DNA from: Alistipes sp.
GTDB taxonomy: Bacteria > Bacteroidota > Bacteroidia > Bacteroidales > Rikenellaceae
DNA: 11,660 nucleotides
Assembly (NCBI GenBank): GCA_017559685.1
Contig: JAFYQY010000175.1
Coordinates: forward strand, 1 to 11,660
Direction of reading: 5' to 3'
The notes under the pieces are model-generated. The model saw nothing but the letters and a program-made list of their open reading frames with translations, had not been told where the DNA came from and searched no databases. Shown piece by piece: positions 5,922-11,660 of the stretch. The stretch's first letter is position 1, and every line of letters starts with the position of its first letter. Made by a program: the position numbers and the translations under genes.

Positions 5922-7184
5922 ATGAGAAAATTATTGTTCTGTTTGGTATCGCTTGTGGTTTGTATCTTCGCTGTTTCGTGCGAGCGAGAGGGTGGCAATG
6001 AGGGTGCTGAGCTGAAGGCAAATACCTACTCGGTGGATGGTGTTGAGGGTGCGCTCAAGAGCGTTGCCGTGATGATGGTGGGCGAGAATATCTCTATTGT
6101 GGCGACTCCCGACGTGGGCGTTGCTTCGGCCGAGGCTATCCTCGAGTGCGAGAACTACCTCTTTGCTTCGGTGAGTCCGTTGCTTGTGGGCAAGGAGTTC
6201 GATATAAAGAACGAAGCGACGCTCTTTACCTTTATCTCTACGCTTGCCGAGGCTCCGCTTGCTACGGTTGCACCCGACGAGACCAACGAGGTTACAAGCG
6301 GTAAGGCGAAGTTTGTCTACGAGAATAACACCCTTGTAGTGAAGGCCGAGATGACGCTCGTAAGCGGTAAGGTCTTTAAGTTCCACGCCACAGCAAAACA
6401 AAGCGTTGTCGTAAACGAAAATACAATAGCTCGAGGCAACGAGGAGAAGCCACTTCGTGCGGCGTTCTACTCGGAGACGGGCAATACTACGACTTTGGTC
6501 TTTACGCCTGCTAATATCGAGTATTTCGAGGAGTTGGAGGATGCTTCGTGGTATATGTTTATCACCTTGTCGAACAACTTGATGTGCGGCGAGAAGATCG
6601 ACGTTAAGAACTTGACCGCAACCGATACCTTCGAGTTTGGTGTGGTCGATAATGTTCGCAATTCGAAGTCGTTTAGTGTGGTCTACGGCTTCAGCGATAT
6701 GAGCGAGGTTGAGGGTACGTTCAAGGTTGTTAATAAGACCAAAGCCGATTATTTTGTCGATATAGATATCCTAGTCAAGGATGTTAGGTACAAGGCGCAC
6801 TTCGACGGAGAGTGCATCTCGGAGCACAAAGAGCAGGAGATTAAAACCAACTACTTCATATATAATGGCGAGGAGTCTGCCGCTACGGGCGCTACGCTCA
6901 CAAAGGGTGCTTCGGTATGGAGCGTTGAGGTTGCGGCATCGAATGGAAAGAGTGCCACTTTGGTTGCTCCGCAGAACTTCTTCGTGTCGGGTGGTACTTA
7001 TGGCTTCTCGCAGAGTTCGTTGTTCAAGGTTGTTTGCGAGGGTGTGACATATAACAAGGAGAGTGGTAGCAGTGGTACGGCCACCTTGCAGTATGACGAC
7101 AAAAACAAGACGCTGAAAGTCGAATTTACCAACTACGATAACTTGCAATTTAACTACTCGGGTAGCGTTACGATAGCTGAGTAG
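5922..7184 (+). CDS. Unrecognised lipoprotein with three divergent repeats
   Basis: I do not recognise this 420-residue protein. It opens with a lipoprotein signal: MRK, a hydrophobic stretch and Ala-Val-Ser-Cys with C20 as the acylated residue, followed by charged E21, R22, E23. The mature part seems built of three loosely related blocks, about 34-160, 165-297 and 309-420. Each starts with a strand around a TLV(F/A)P or SIVATP-like segment, contains a middle element (GKEFDIKNEA in the first, GEKIDVKNLT in the second), and ends with two paired strands (GKAKFVYENNTLVVKAEMTL; EGTFKVVNKTKADYFVDIDI; GTATLQYDDKNKTLKVEFTN). The pattern predicts beta-sandwich-like domains on the cell surface or periplasmic face. 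It has its own promoter and terminator and no linked SusC/SusD-type partner in the window. No function should be assigned from this alone. Confidence 0.82.
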   Translation: MRKLLFCLVSLVVCIFAVSCEREGGNEGAELKANTYSVDGVEGALKSVAVMMVGENISIVATPDVGVASAEAILECENYLFASVSPLLVGKEFDIKNEATLFTFISTLAEAPLATVAPDETNEVTSGKAKFVYENNTLVVKAEMTLVSGKVFKFHATAKQSVVVNENTIARGNEEKPLRAAFYSETGNTTTLVFTPANIEYFEELEDASWYMFITLSNNLMCGEKIDVKNLTATDTFEFGVVDNVRNSKSFSVVYGFSDMSEVEGTFKVVNKTKADYFVDIDILVKDVRYKAHFDGECISEHKEQEIKTNYFIYNGEESAATGATLTKGASVWSVEVAASNGKSATLVAPQNFFVSGGTYGFSQSSLFKVVCEGVTYNKESGSSGTATLQYDDKNKTLKVEFTNYDNLQFNYSGSVTIAE

Positions 7185-7303
7185 AAGCTGTTTAACAAGG
7201 CTACTTTGTCGTTACGCTTGCCCTCAAAATGCTCATTTACCCCGAGTAAACTCCGCTTTTTCGGGCTACGCAAGCCTAAAATTAGCTCTTGTTATACAAC
7301 TTC
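7184..7303 (+). repeat. Long imperfect palindromic element (copy B) after the lipoprotein gene
   Basis: The outer arms 7184-7202 and 7284-7303 pair over nearly their whole length (GAAG, TGT, TAACAAG and GCT each find a complement). GCTTGC (7216-7221) pairs with GCAAGC (7270-7275), and CCC (7221-7223) may extend with GGG (7263-7265). At the centre TTTAC (7236-7240) and GTAAA (7246-7250) form a hairpin. The core 7227-7256 matches 203-232 of the element after fumarase at 23 of 30 positions by hand count, with both sides of the central stem changed together. The left arm begins on the last base of the lipoprotein stop codon. Confidence 0.65.
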
Positions 7304-7314
7304 TATAAAAAAAT

Positions 7315-7350
7315 AAGGTTGTTCAACGAAAACGCTGGACAACCTTTTTT
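7315..7350 (+). terminator. Terminator shared by the converging lipoprotein and cyclophilin genes
   Basis: AAGGTTGTTCA (7315-7325) pairs with TGGACAACCTT (7336-7346) over 11 positions with one G-T wobble, and the inner CG/CG around AAAA can extend it. Six T follow on the + strand (7345-7350). An A-run at 7307-7313 gives a slightly interrupted T-tract on the - strand, so it can serve both directions. Confidence 0.82.
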
Positions 7351-7367
7351 GTGCAGTAGGGTAGGCT

Positions 7368-7805
7368 CTACTCCTCAGTGATTGTTACCGAGAAGATCAA
7401 GTCGCCAGGACGAATATCGTCAATCACATCCTCGCCCTCTACAACCTTGCCGAAGCAGGTGTGAACGCCGTCGAGGTGCTGTGTATTGCGACGGTTGTGG
7501 CAGATGAAGAACTGCGAGCCACCTGTATCCTTGCCTCGGTGAGCCATCGAGAGCACACCACGGTCGTGGTACTGACGCTCAGCGTCGGTCTCGCACTTGA
7601 TTGTCCAACCTGGGCCACCTGCGCCGTTGCCGATAGGGCAACCACCCTGAATCACAAACTCAGGAATCACACGGTGGAAAGTCAAACCATCGTAGAAACG
7701 TGACTCTGCCAACTTAACAAAATTCTCAACAGTAATCGGAGTCTCCTTCTCATAGAGCTCCACCTTCATATCGCCCTTCTCGGTCGAAATAATTGCGTAC
7801 TTCAT
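7368..7805 (-). CDS. Cyclophilin-type peptidyl-prolyl cis-trans isomerase
   Basis: This 145-residue single-domain cyclophilin speeds cis-trans isomerisation of X-Pro bonds during folding. It has no signal peptide, so it should be cytoplasmic. The catalytic block [13 protein letters not shown] (43-55) carries the active-site R45 and Q53, GGSQFFICH (95-103) carries the substrate-pocket phenylalanines, and [15 protein letters not shown] (110-124) closes the pocket. The position equivalent to the cyclosporin-binding Trp of human cyclophilin A is H110, common in bacterial forms and usually meaning weak drug binding. The gene starts 12 bases after the sirtuin stop and is last in the - strand series, followed by the shared hairpin terminator. 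Confidence 0.94.
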   Translation of the reverse strand: MKYAIISTEKGDMKVELYEKETPITVENFVKLAESRFYDGLTFHRVIPEFVIQGGCPIGNGAGGPGWTIKCETDAERQYHDRGVLSMAHRGKDTGGSQFFICHNRRNTQHLDGVHTCFGKVVEGEDVIDDIRPGDLIFSVTITEE

Positions 7806-7817
7806 AGTTTTGTATAT

Positions 7818-8525
7818 TTATAGTTTTCTAATCTCTGCAAACTCCTTGAGTTGTGCCACCAACTTTGGCAGACCGATTGCGGCACGCTCCTTCTTGTGGT
7901 AGATTTTGTTCGGCAGGAACGGAATCTTCGGCACCGACGGATCGACAACATAAATCGGTACATCGTTGTTCTTAACCCAGCCCACCAGCGATGCGGCAGG
8001 GTAGACAGCTAACGAGGTGCCCACCACGATCAAGAGGTCGGCCTCCTTGACTATATCTCTCGCCTTGTCGAACATCGGCACAGCCTCGCCAAAGAAGACG
8101 ATGTGTGGTCGCAAGAGTGAGCCGTCGGGAGCCTTCTCGTCGAGCTCCTGAGCACGCAAACCAATCTCTGCAATATGGCTGCTGTCGTCGTTGCGTAGCT
8201 TGGTCAATTCGCCGTGCAAGTGGGTAATTTTGGTCGAACCTGCAAGCTCGTGCAAATTGTCGATATTCTGCGTAATTACCTCTACGTCAAAATATTGCTC
8301 CAACTCTGCCAAAGCCTTGTGGCCTGCATTCGGTTGCTTGCCCGCCATCTCCTTGCGACGCATATTGTAGAAGTTTATCACCTTCTCTCTATCACGCTCC
8401 AATGCCTCGGGAGTACACACCTCCTCAATCTTATAATTTGCCCACAGACCGTCGCTGCTACGATATGTTGGAATGCCCGAATCGGCTGAAATACCAGCAC
8501 CTGTAAGAACTACAATTTTAAGCAT
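7818..8525 (-). CDS. cobB: Sir2-family NAD-dependent protein deacylase (sirtuin)
   Basis: Sirtuins remove acyl groups from lysines using NAD+, releasing nicotinamide and O-acyl-ADP-ribose. The 235-residue protein has the NAD-binding GAGISADSGIP (9-19) followed by TYR, TQNIDNLHELAG (85-96), the catalytic H104 in HLHGEL, RPHIVFFGEAVP (139-150) and VVGTSLAVYPA (167-177). Y53 and R56 form the Tyr-x-x-Arg pair known from SIRT5 and E. coli CobB, where it favours succinyl- and malonyl-lysine. The only cysteine is C37; the four zinc cysteines expected between about 105 and 140 are all missing, and the region is a short acidic loop. All catalytic motifs are intact, so it is not obviously decayed. It lies between meaB (36-base gap) and the cyclophilin gene (12-base gap), probably on one transcript. 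Confidence 0.93.
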   Translation of the reverse strand: MLKIVVLTGAGISADSGIPTYRSSDGLWANYKIEEVCTPEALERDREKVINFYNMRRKEMAGKQPNAGHKALAELEQYFDVEVITQNIDNLHELAGSTKITHLHGELTKLRNDDSSHIAEIGLRAQELDEKAPDGSLLRPHIVFFGEAVPMFDKARDIVKEADLLIVVGTSLAVYPAASLVGWVKNNDVPIYVVDPSVPKIPFLPNKIYHKKERAAIGLPKLVAQLKEFAEIRKL

Positions 8526-8538
8526 AATAATTAAAAGT

Positions 8539-8560
8539 TAATGGCTAATGGCTAAAAGCC
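8539..8560. repeat. TAATGGC simple repeat between meaB and the sirtuin gene
   Basis: TAATGGCTAATGGC, followed by TAAAAGCC, fills most of the 36-base gap between two - strand genes. Its first 14 bases equal 4247-4260. GGCT and AGCC within it could form a small hairpin. Confidence 0.6.
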
Positions 8561-8561
8561 T

Positions 8562-9674
8562 TTATTTATTGAAATAGATATCCAGCAACTCTTTCGCTGC
8601 AATAAACGAACTCAACTTTGCACTCAAAACTCGCTCCTCGACATCGGCTATGCGACCCTCGATTTCGGGGTTGAGGTAGAAGTGGCTCTTGAGCGCCTCG
8701 TTGATACTCTCGTACATCCAATATTTGTTCTGCTCGTTGCGGTGGTGCTCGAAGTATCCGTTGCGCTTGGTGTGCTCCAAGTACTCCTCGACGCCCTTCC
8801 AAATCTCCTCCAAACCAACGCCCTCGAGCGACGAACAGGTGTAAACCTTTGCTCTCCAATCGCTCTCAGGGGTAGGGAAGAGCATAAGTGCATTCTGGAA
8901 CTGACGACGAGCCAACTCCGCCTTCAACTTATTCTCGCCATCGGCCTTTGTGATGACCATCAAATCGGCCATCTCCATAATGCCTCGCTTGATACCCTGC
9001 AACTCGTCGCCTGCGCCCGAAATCTGCAAGAGGAGGAACATATCGACCATCGAGTGTACGGCAGTCTCGGACTGACCTACACCTACAGTCTCGATAAAGA
9101 TGACGTCGAAACCTGCCGCCTCGCACAATACTACTGTCTCTCGAGTTTTGCGAGCTACGCCACCGAGCGAACCTGCCGACGGCGAAGGGCGAACAAAGAC
9201 ATCGGGGTTGTTGCAGATGGTCTCCATACGGGTCTTGTCGCCGAGGATGGAGCCACCACTGCGCTCCGACGACGGGTCGATAGCCAATACCGCCAACTTG
9301 TGGTGCAACGATGTTACCATATTGCCCACAGCCTCGATCCAAGTCGATTTTCCTGCGCCTGGAACACCCGTAATGCCGATGCGCACCGACTTGCCTGCAT
9401 AAGGCAAGCAACGCTCGATAATCTCCTGCGCCTGAGCGTAGTTCTCGGGGTTGTTACTCTCGATAAGGGTTATCGCCTGCGAGAGAATCGTGATGTTGCC
9501 CTCCAAGATGCCAGCCACGTATTCGTCGGTCGTAAGGCGACGGCGACGCTTCTTCACGAAGTAGGGGTTTACAATCGGCTGTTCGGATACTCCGTCAGTA
9601 ACCGACAGTGCGCTGTCGTGGTGAGTATCACGGTATTCGCCACGCTCGAAATGCTCAATTTTAGTGTATGCCAT
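8562..9674 (-). CDS. meaB: MeaB/ArgK G3E-type GTPase, methylmalonyl-CoA mutase chaperone
   Basis: MeaB binds the B12-dependent methylmalonyl-CoA mutase, gates loading of adenosylcobalamin and protects the enzyme from inactivation. It acts in the cytoplasm on the link between succinyl-CoA and propionyl-CoA. The 370-residue product has the Walker A loop GVPGAGKST (103-111), the switch segment DPSSERSGGSILGDKTRM (133-150), FVRPSPSAGSLGGVARKTRE (160-179), Walker B ETVGVGQSE (195-203) and TKAD (242-245) as the guanine-specificity motif. The N-terminal 60 residues include a basic KKRRRR stretch before the helical start TTDEYVAGILEGN, as in other Bacteroidetes members. Old annotations of this family as a lysine/arginine/ornithine transport ATPase (ArgK) are misleading. 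The mutase genes are not in the window. The gene starts seven bases after GH43 ends, so cotranscription is likely. Confidence 0.94.
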   Translation of the reverse strand: MAYTKIEHFERGEYRDTHHDSALSVTDGVSEQPIVNPYFVKKRRRRLTTDEYVAGILEGNITILSQAITLIESNNPENYAQAQEIIERCLPYAGKSVRIGITGVPGAGKSTWIEAVGNMVTSLHHKLAVLAIDPSSERSGGSILGDKTRMETICNNPDVFVRPSPSAGSLGGVARKTRETVVLCEAAGFDVIFIETVGVGQSETAVHSMVDMFLLLQISGAGDELQGIKRGIMEMADLMVITKADGENKLKAELARRQFQNALMLFPTPESDWRAKVYTCSSLEGVGLEEIWKGVEEYLEHTKRNGYFEHHRNEQNKYWMYESINEALKSHFYLNPEIEGRIADVEERVLSAKLSSFIAAKELLDIYFNK

Positions 9675-9681
9675 ATATATT

Positions 9682-10608
9682 TTATTTTACTCTCTTTGGT
9701 GTAAAATATCGATTGCTGATATTTACCTTATCCCCTTTGACGCTCATCCTTGCGATGTACATACAGCGAGGGTGTATCTTCTCGTTGCTATTGTGTGCGT
9801 GAAAAACATAGTGCATACGCCCCTTCTTGTCGTAGAAGGGTGCTCCGTGTCCTACACCCACAAGCTCGCCCGGAAACTGTAAAATCGGGTTAAGTGACGA
9901 CTTGCGCCACGGCCCTTTTATATTCTTTGCGGTTGCAAGGCCTATACCGTAGTACTGACTCGTGTAGCCGTTACCCGAGTAGAGCATATGGTAGAGACCA
10001 TTGTGCTTGAAGACACTCGGACCTTCGTTTATTCGTTGACTTTTGCGCTCCCAACTCTGCGTTGGCGAGATGCAGACTGCAACGCACTCTTTCTTAATGC
10101 TTTGCAGGTCTTTGTTCAGCTCCGCTACGCAGATTTTGAACGGCTTTTCCACTCGCACATAAAACATATACGGCGTGCCGTCATCGTCGATAAAAAGCGT
10201 ATTATCGATGTTCTTGTAGCCGTCAATCAGTGGTACGTGGTCGAGCTGCTCGAATGGTCCTGCTGGCGAGTCCGATATCGCTACACAGGTGCGCTGCTCG
10301 GCCGAGTAGAACATATAGTAAAGACCATTTACGAGATAGACCTCAGGTGCCCAAAACCACTTGTTGCCATAGGAGTCATCTTTGTGGAGTGCAACTCCTC
10401 CGAACTCCCACTCCTTGAGGTTGCTCGAAGTGTAGAACTCTATGCCATTACGACTATGCGTGCCGTAGGCGTAGTATGTGCCCTTATCCAACAAAATAAA
10501 CGGGTCGGCAAGTCGGATACGTCTATCCTCCTGTACCTCCTGTGCTGTTGCGCTCGCCACCGAGAACAACGCCATAACTGCTACTGCTATCTGCCAAAAT
10601 CTTCTCAT
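9682..10608 (-). CDS. Glycoside hydrolase family 43 protein (five-bladed beta-propeller)
   Basis: The 308-residue protein has a signal peptide with a likely cleavage after Ala-Thr-Ala-Gln near residue 23 and no lipobox, so it is probably periplasmic. The three GH43 acidic residues are visible: D35 in ADPFI (general base), D135 in KNIDNTLFIDDDG (pKa modulator) and E195 in INEGPSVF (general acid). H254 in GVGHGAPF matches the conserved histidine near the propeller centre. GH43 enzymes are mostly arabinofuranosidases, xylosidases or arabinanases; the substrate cannot be settled here. There is no carbohydrate-binding module. The start at 10608 is preferred over an in-frame ATG at 10629 because the -7 promoter element at 10633-10640 would place the RNA start near 10626, and because MRRFWQ begins a clean signal peptide. 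Confidence 0.9.
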   Translation of the reverse strand: MRRFWQIAVAVMALFSVASATAQEVQEDRRIRLADPFILLDKGTYYAYGTHSRNGIEFYTSSNLKEWEFGGVALHKDDSYGNKWFWAPEVYLVNGLYYMFYSAEQRTCVAISDSPAGPFEQLDHVPLIDGYKNIDNTLFIDDDGTPYMFYVRVEKPFKICVAELNKDLQSIKKECVAVCISPTQSWERKSQRINEGPSVFKHNGLYHMLYSGNGYTSQYYGIGLATAKNIKGPWRKSSLNPILQFPGELVGVGHGAPFYDKKGRMHYVFHAHNSNEKIHPRCMYIARMSVKGDKVNISNRYFTPKRVK

Positions 10609-10632
10609 TGCGCAAAATCTGCCAATCAATTA

Positions 10633-10665
10633 CAAAGATAGTAAAAAATGGATAAAACAAGCAAT
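10633..10665 (-). promoter_or_regulatory. Bacteroidetes-type promoter for the GH43-meaB-sirtuin-cyclophilin genes
   Basis: Read on the - strand, ATTG (10665-10662) is followed after 21 bases by TATCTTTG (10640-10633), a full match to the -7 consensus; the -33 box has one mismatch to TTTG. The RNA would start near 10626, some 18 bases before the start codon at 10608. Confidence 0.6.
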
Positions 10666-10701
10666 TTGCGACGAGGTTTTTTCTACTTTTTCTCGCAGGG
10701 T

Positions 10702-10723
10702 CTATAAATTCGTAGAATTTTAG
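10702..10723. promoter_or_regulatory. Possible operator palindrome between GH43 and uxaC
   Basis: CTATAAATTC and GAATTTTAG flank the three bases GTA; with one base skipped, nine positions pair. It lies between the two divergent promoter candidates, 19 bases before the -33 box proposed for uxaC, a place where a shared regulator could bind. AT-rich palindromes arise by chance, so this is tentative. Confidence 0.3.
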
Positions 10724-10741
10724 AAAATCTTGCTAAAATCG

Positions 10742-10772
10742 TTGCTCAATCGAAAAAAAAGAGTTAATTTTA
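10742..10772 (+). promoter_or_regulatory. Possible Bacteroidetes-type promoter for uxaC
   Basis: TTG (10742-10744, preceded by G) stands 20 bases before TAATTTTA (10765-10772), one base off TAnnTTTG. It would start RNA near 10779, about 22 bases before the ATG at 10801. Both boxes have a mismatch. Confidence 0.35.
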
Positions 10773-10800
10773 CAAATAAAATACATAAACATAAGCCACT

Positions 10801-11660
10801 ATGAAACAGTTTAACGACGAGAATTTTTTGTTGCAGACGCCAACTGCTGAGCGCCTCTATCACGAGTATGCAGCACATCAGCCGATTATCGACTACCATT
10901 GTCACCTCATTCCTGAGTATGTAGCTTCGAATCACAAGTTTGACAACTTGTCGAAGATTTGGCTCGAGGGTGACCACTACAAGTGGCGTGCAATGCGTAC
11001 CAACGGAGTAGACGAGCGCTACTGCACCGGTAAGGATACAACCGACTGGGAGAAGTTTGAGAAGTGGGCGGAGACCGTTCCTTACACTATGCGTAACCCG
11101 CTCTACCATTGGACTCACTTGGAGCTCAAGACTGCCTTCGGTGTCGAGAAGTTGCTCAACCCTACGACTGCACGAGAAATTTACGACGTTTGTACCGAGA
11201 AGTTGCAGCAGCCCGAGTTTTTCGCTCGTGGCTTGATGGAGCACTACAATGTTGAGGTTGTCTGCACAACAGACGATCCTATCGACTCGCTCGAGCACCA
11301 CTTGAAGGTTGCAGCCGACGGCTTCAAGGTTAAGATGTTGCCTACTTGGCGCCCTGATAAGGCGATGGCTGTAGAGGTGCCTGCCGACTTTAAGGATTAT
11401 ATCGATAAGTTGGCCGAGGTGTCGGGTGTCGAGATTAAGAAGTTCTCGGATGTGATCGAGGCTTTGCGTGTTCGTCACAAGTTCTTCGAGGAGGTTGGTT
11501 GTCGTCTCTCGGATCACGGTATCGAGGAGTTCTATGCCGAGGATTATACTCAGTCCGAGATTGATGCTATCTTCGAGAAGGTTTATGGTGGTAAGGAGCT
11601 CTCTTACGATGAGATTCTCAAGTATAAGACTGCTATGATGGTCGAGTTTGCTATTATGGA
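10801..11660 (+). CDS. uxaC: Uronate (glucuronate/galacturonate) isomerase, N-terminal part
   Basis: The reading frame is open from ATG 10801 to the window edge, giving 286 complete codons; the family is about 470 residues, so roughly 40 percent is missing on the right. UxaC converts D-glucuronate to D-fructuronate and D-galacturonate to D-tagaturonate, the first intracellular step in uronic acid use. It belongs to the amidohydrolase fold: H33 and H35 in DYHCHL are the first metal ligands. The segments GDHYKWRAMRTNGVDERYCTG (57-77), NPLYHWTHLELKTAFG (99-114) and VVCTTDDPIDSLEHH (153-167) are strongly family-specific. It is transcribed away from the GH43 gene with 192 bases between the starts, which suggests joint response to plant polysaccharides such as pectin or glucuronoxylan, although no regulator gene is in view. 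Confidence 0.96.
   Translation, partial: MKQFNDENFLLQTPTAERLYHEYAAHQPIIDYHCHLIPEYVASNHKFDNLSKIWLEGDHYKWRAMRTNGVDERYCTGKDTTDWEKFEKWAETVPYTMRNPLYHWTHLELKTAFGVEKLLNPTTAREIYDVCTEKLQQPEFFARGLMEHYNVEVVCTTDDPIDSLEHHLKVAADGFKVKMLPTWRPDKAMAVEVPADFKDYIDKLAEVSGVEIKKFSDVIEALRVRHKFFEEVGCRLSDHGIEEFYAEDYTQSEIDAIFEKVYGGKELSYDEILKYKTAMMVEFAIM

Noticed and set aside
8682..9704. A 340-residue open frame on the + strand across meaB
   Set aside because: It mirrors the meaB coding frame, shows no family motifs and runs past the meaB start into AT-rich spacer.
10609..10629. Earlier start codon for the GH43 gene
   Set aside because: The predicted RNA start, near 10626, falls after this ATG, and the signal peptide begins cleanly at 10608.
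10720..11517. A 265-residue open frame on the - strand across the start of uxaC
   Set aside because: uxaC is strongly recognised on the + strand, and the opposite frame has no motif and would end inside the promoter region.

Overview
The window looks like chromosomal DNA from a member of the Bacteroidales, possibly close to Rikenellaceae/Alistipes, though I cannot fix the genus. The evidence is the proteins (a BatD/BatE pair, Bacteroides-type glutamate decarboxylase, a zinc-ligand-free sirtuin, uronate isomerase of the Bacteroides type), the absence of clear Shine-Dalgarno sequences, and promoter candidates of the Bacteroidetes type (TTTG, about 20 bases, TAnnTTTG). I see no phage, insertion sequence, CRISPR, tRNA or rRNA. 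Most of it is ordinary housekeeping and metabolic gene content.

Layout, left to right. (1) 1-153: the 3' end of a class I fumarate hydratase, + strand. (2) 154-626: a gene-free stretch filled with palindromic and tandem repeats. (3) 627-4187: a tight + strand run batD-batE-recR followed by a small META-domain lipoprotein gene, closed by a strong terminator at 4290-4325 next to a simple repeat. (4) 4383-5804: gadB, glutamate decarboxylase, standing alone. (5) 5922-7184: an unrecognised lipoprotein of 420 residues with three divergent repeats, behind a good promoter. (6) 7184-7350: a second palindromic element and a shared terminator between converging genes. (7) 10608-7368, - strand: GH43 glycosidase, meaB GTPase, sirtuin deacylase and cyclophilin, spaced so closely that they probably form one transcript. 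(8) 10801 to the right edge: uronate isomerase uxaC, + strand, cut by the window and divergent from the GH43 gene.

How the genes fit together. BatD and BatE are envelope proteins of the Bat (Bacteroides aerotolerance) set, here without batA, batB, batC or moxR beside them. GH43 and uxaC share a divergent control region and plausibly serve plant polysaccharide use, one releasing sugars in the periplasm and the other feeding uronic acids into central metabolism. MeaB protects methylmalonyl-CoA mutase, the step that joins succinyl-CoA to propionate production. The sirtuin beside it has the Tyr-x-x-Arg signature of enzymes that remove acidic acyl groups such as succinyl. Fumarase at the left edge belongs to the same succinate pathway but is probably a separate unit.

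The most unusual signal is not a protein. Two intergenic elements (160-281 and 7184-7303) have different outer stems but share a core in which a five-base-pair hairpin changes on both sides together. Each begins at or within a few bases of a + strand stop codon. This suggests a structured 3'-end element or a palindromic repeat family. I found no convincing undescribed multi-gene system.
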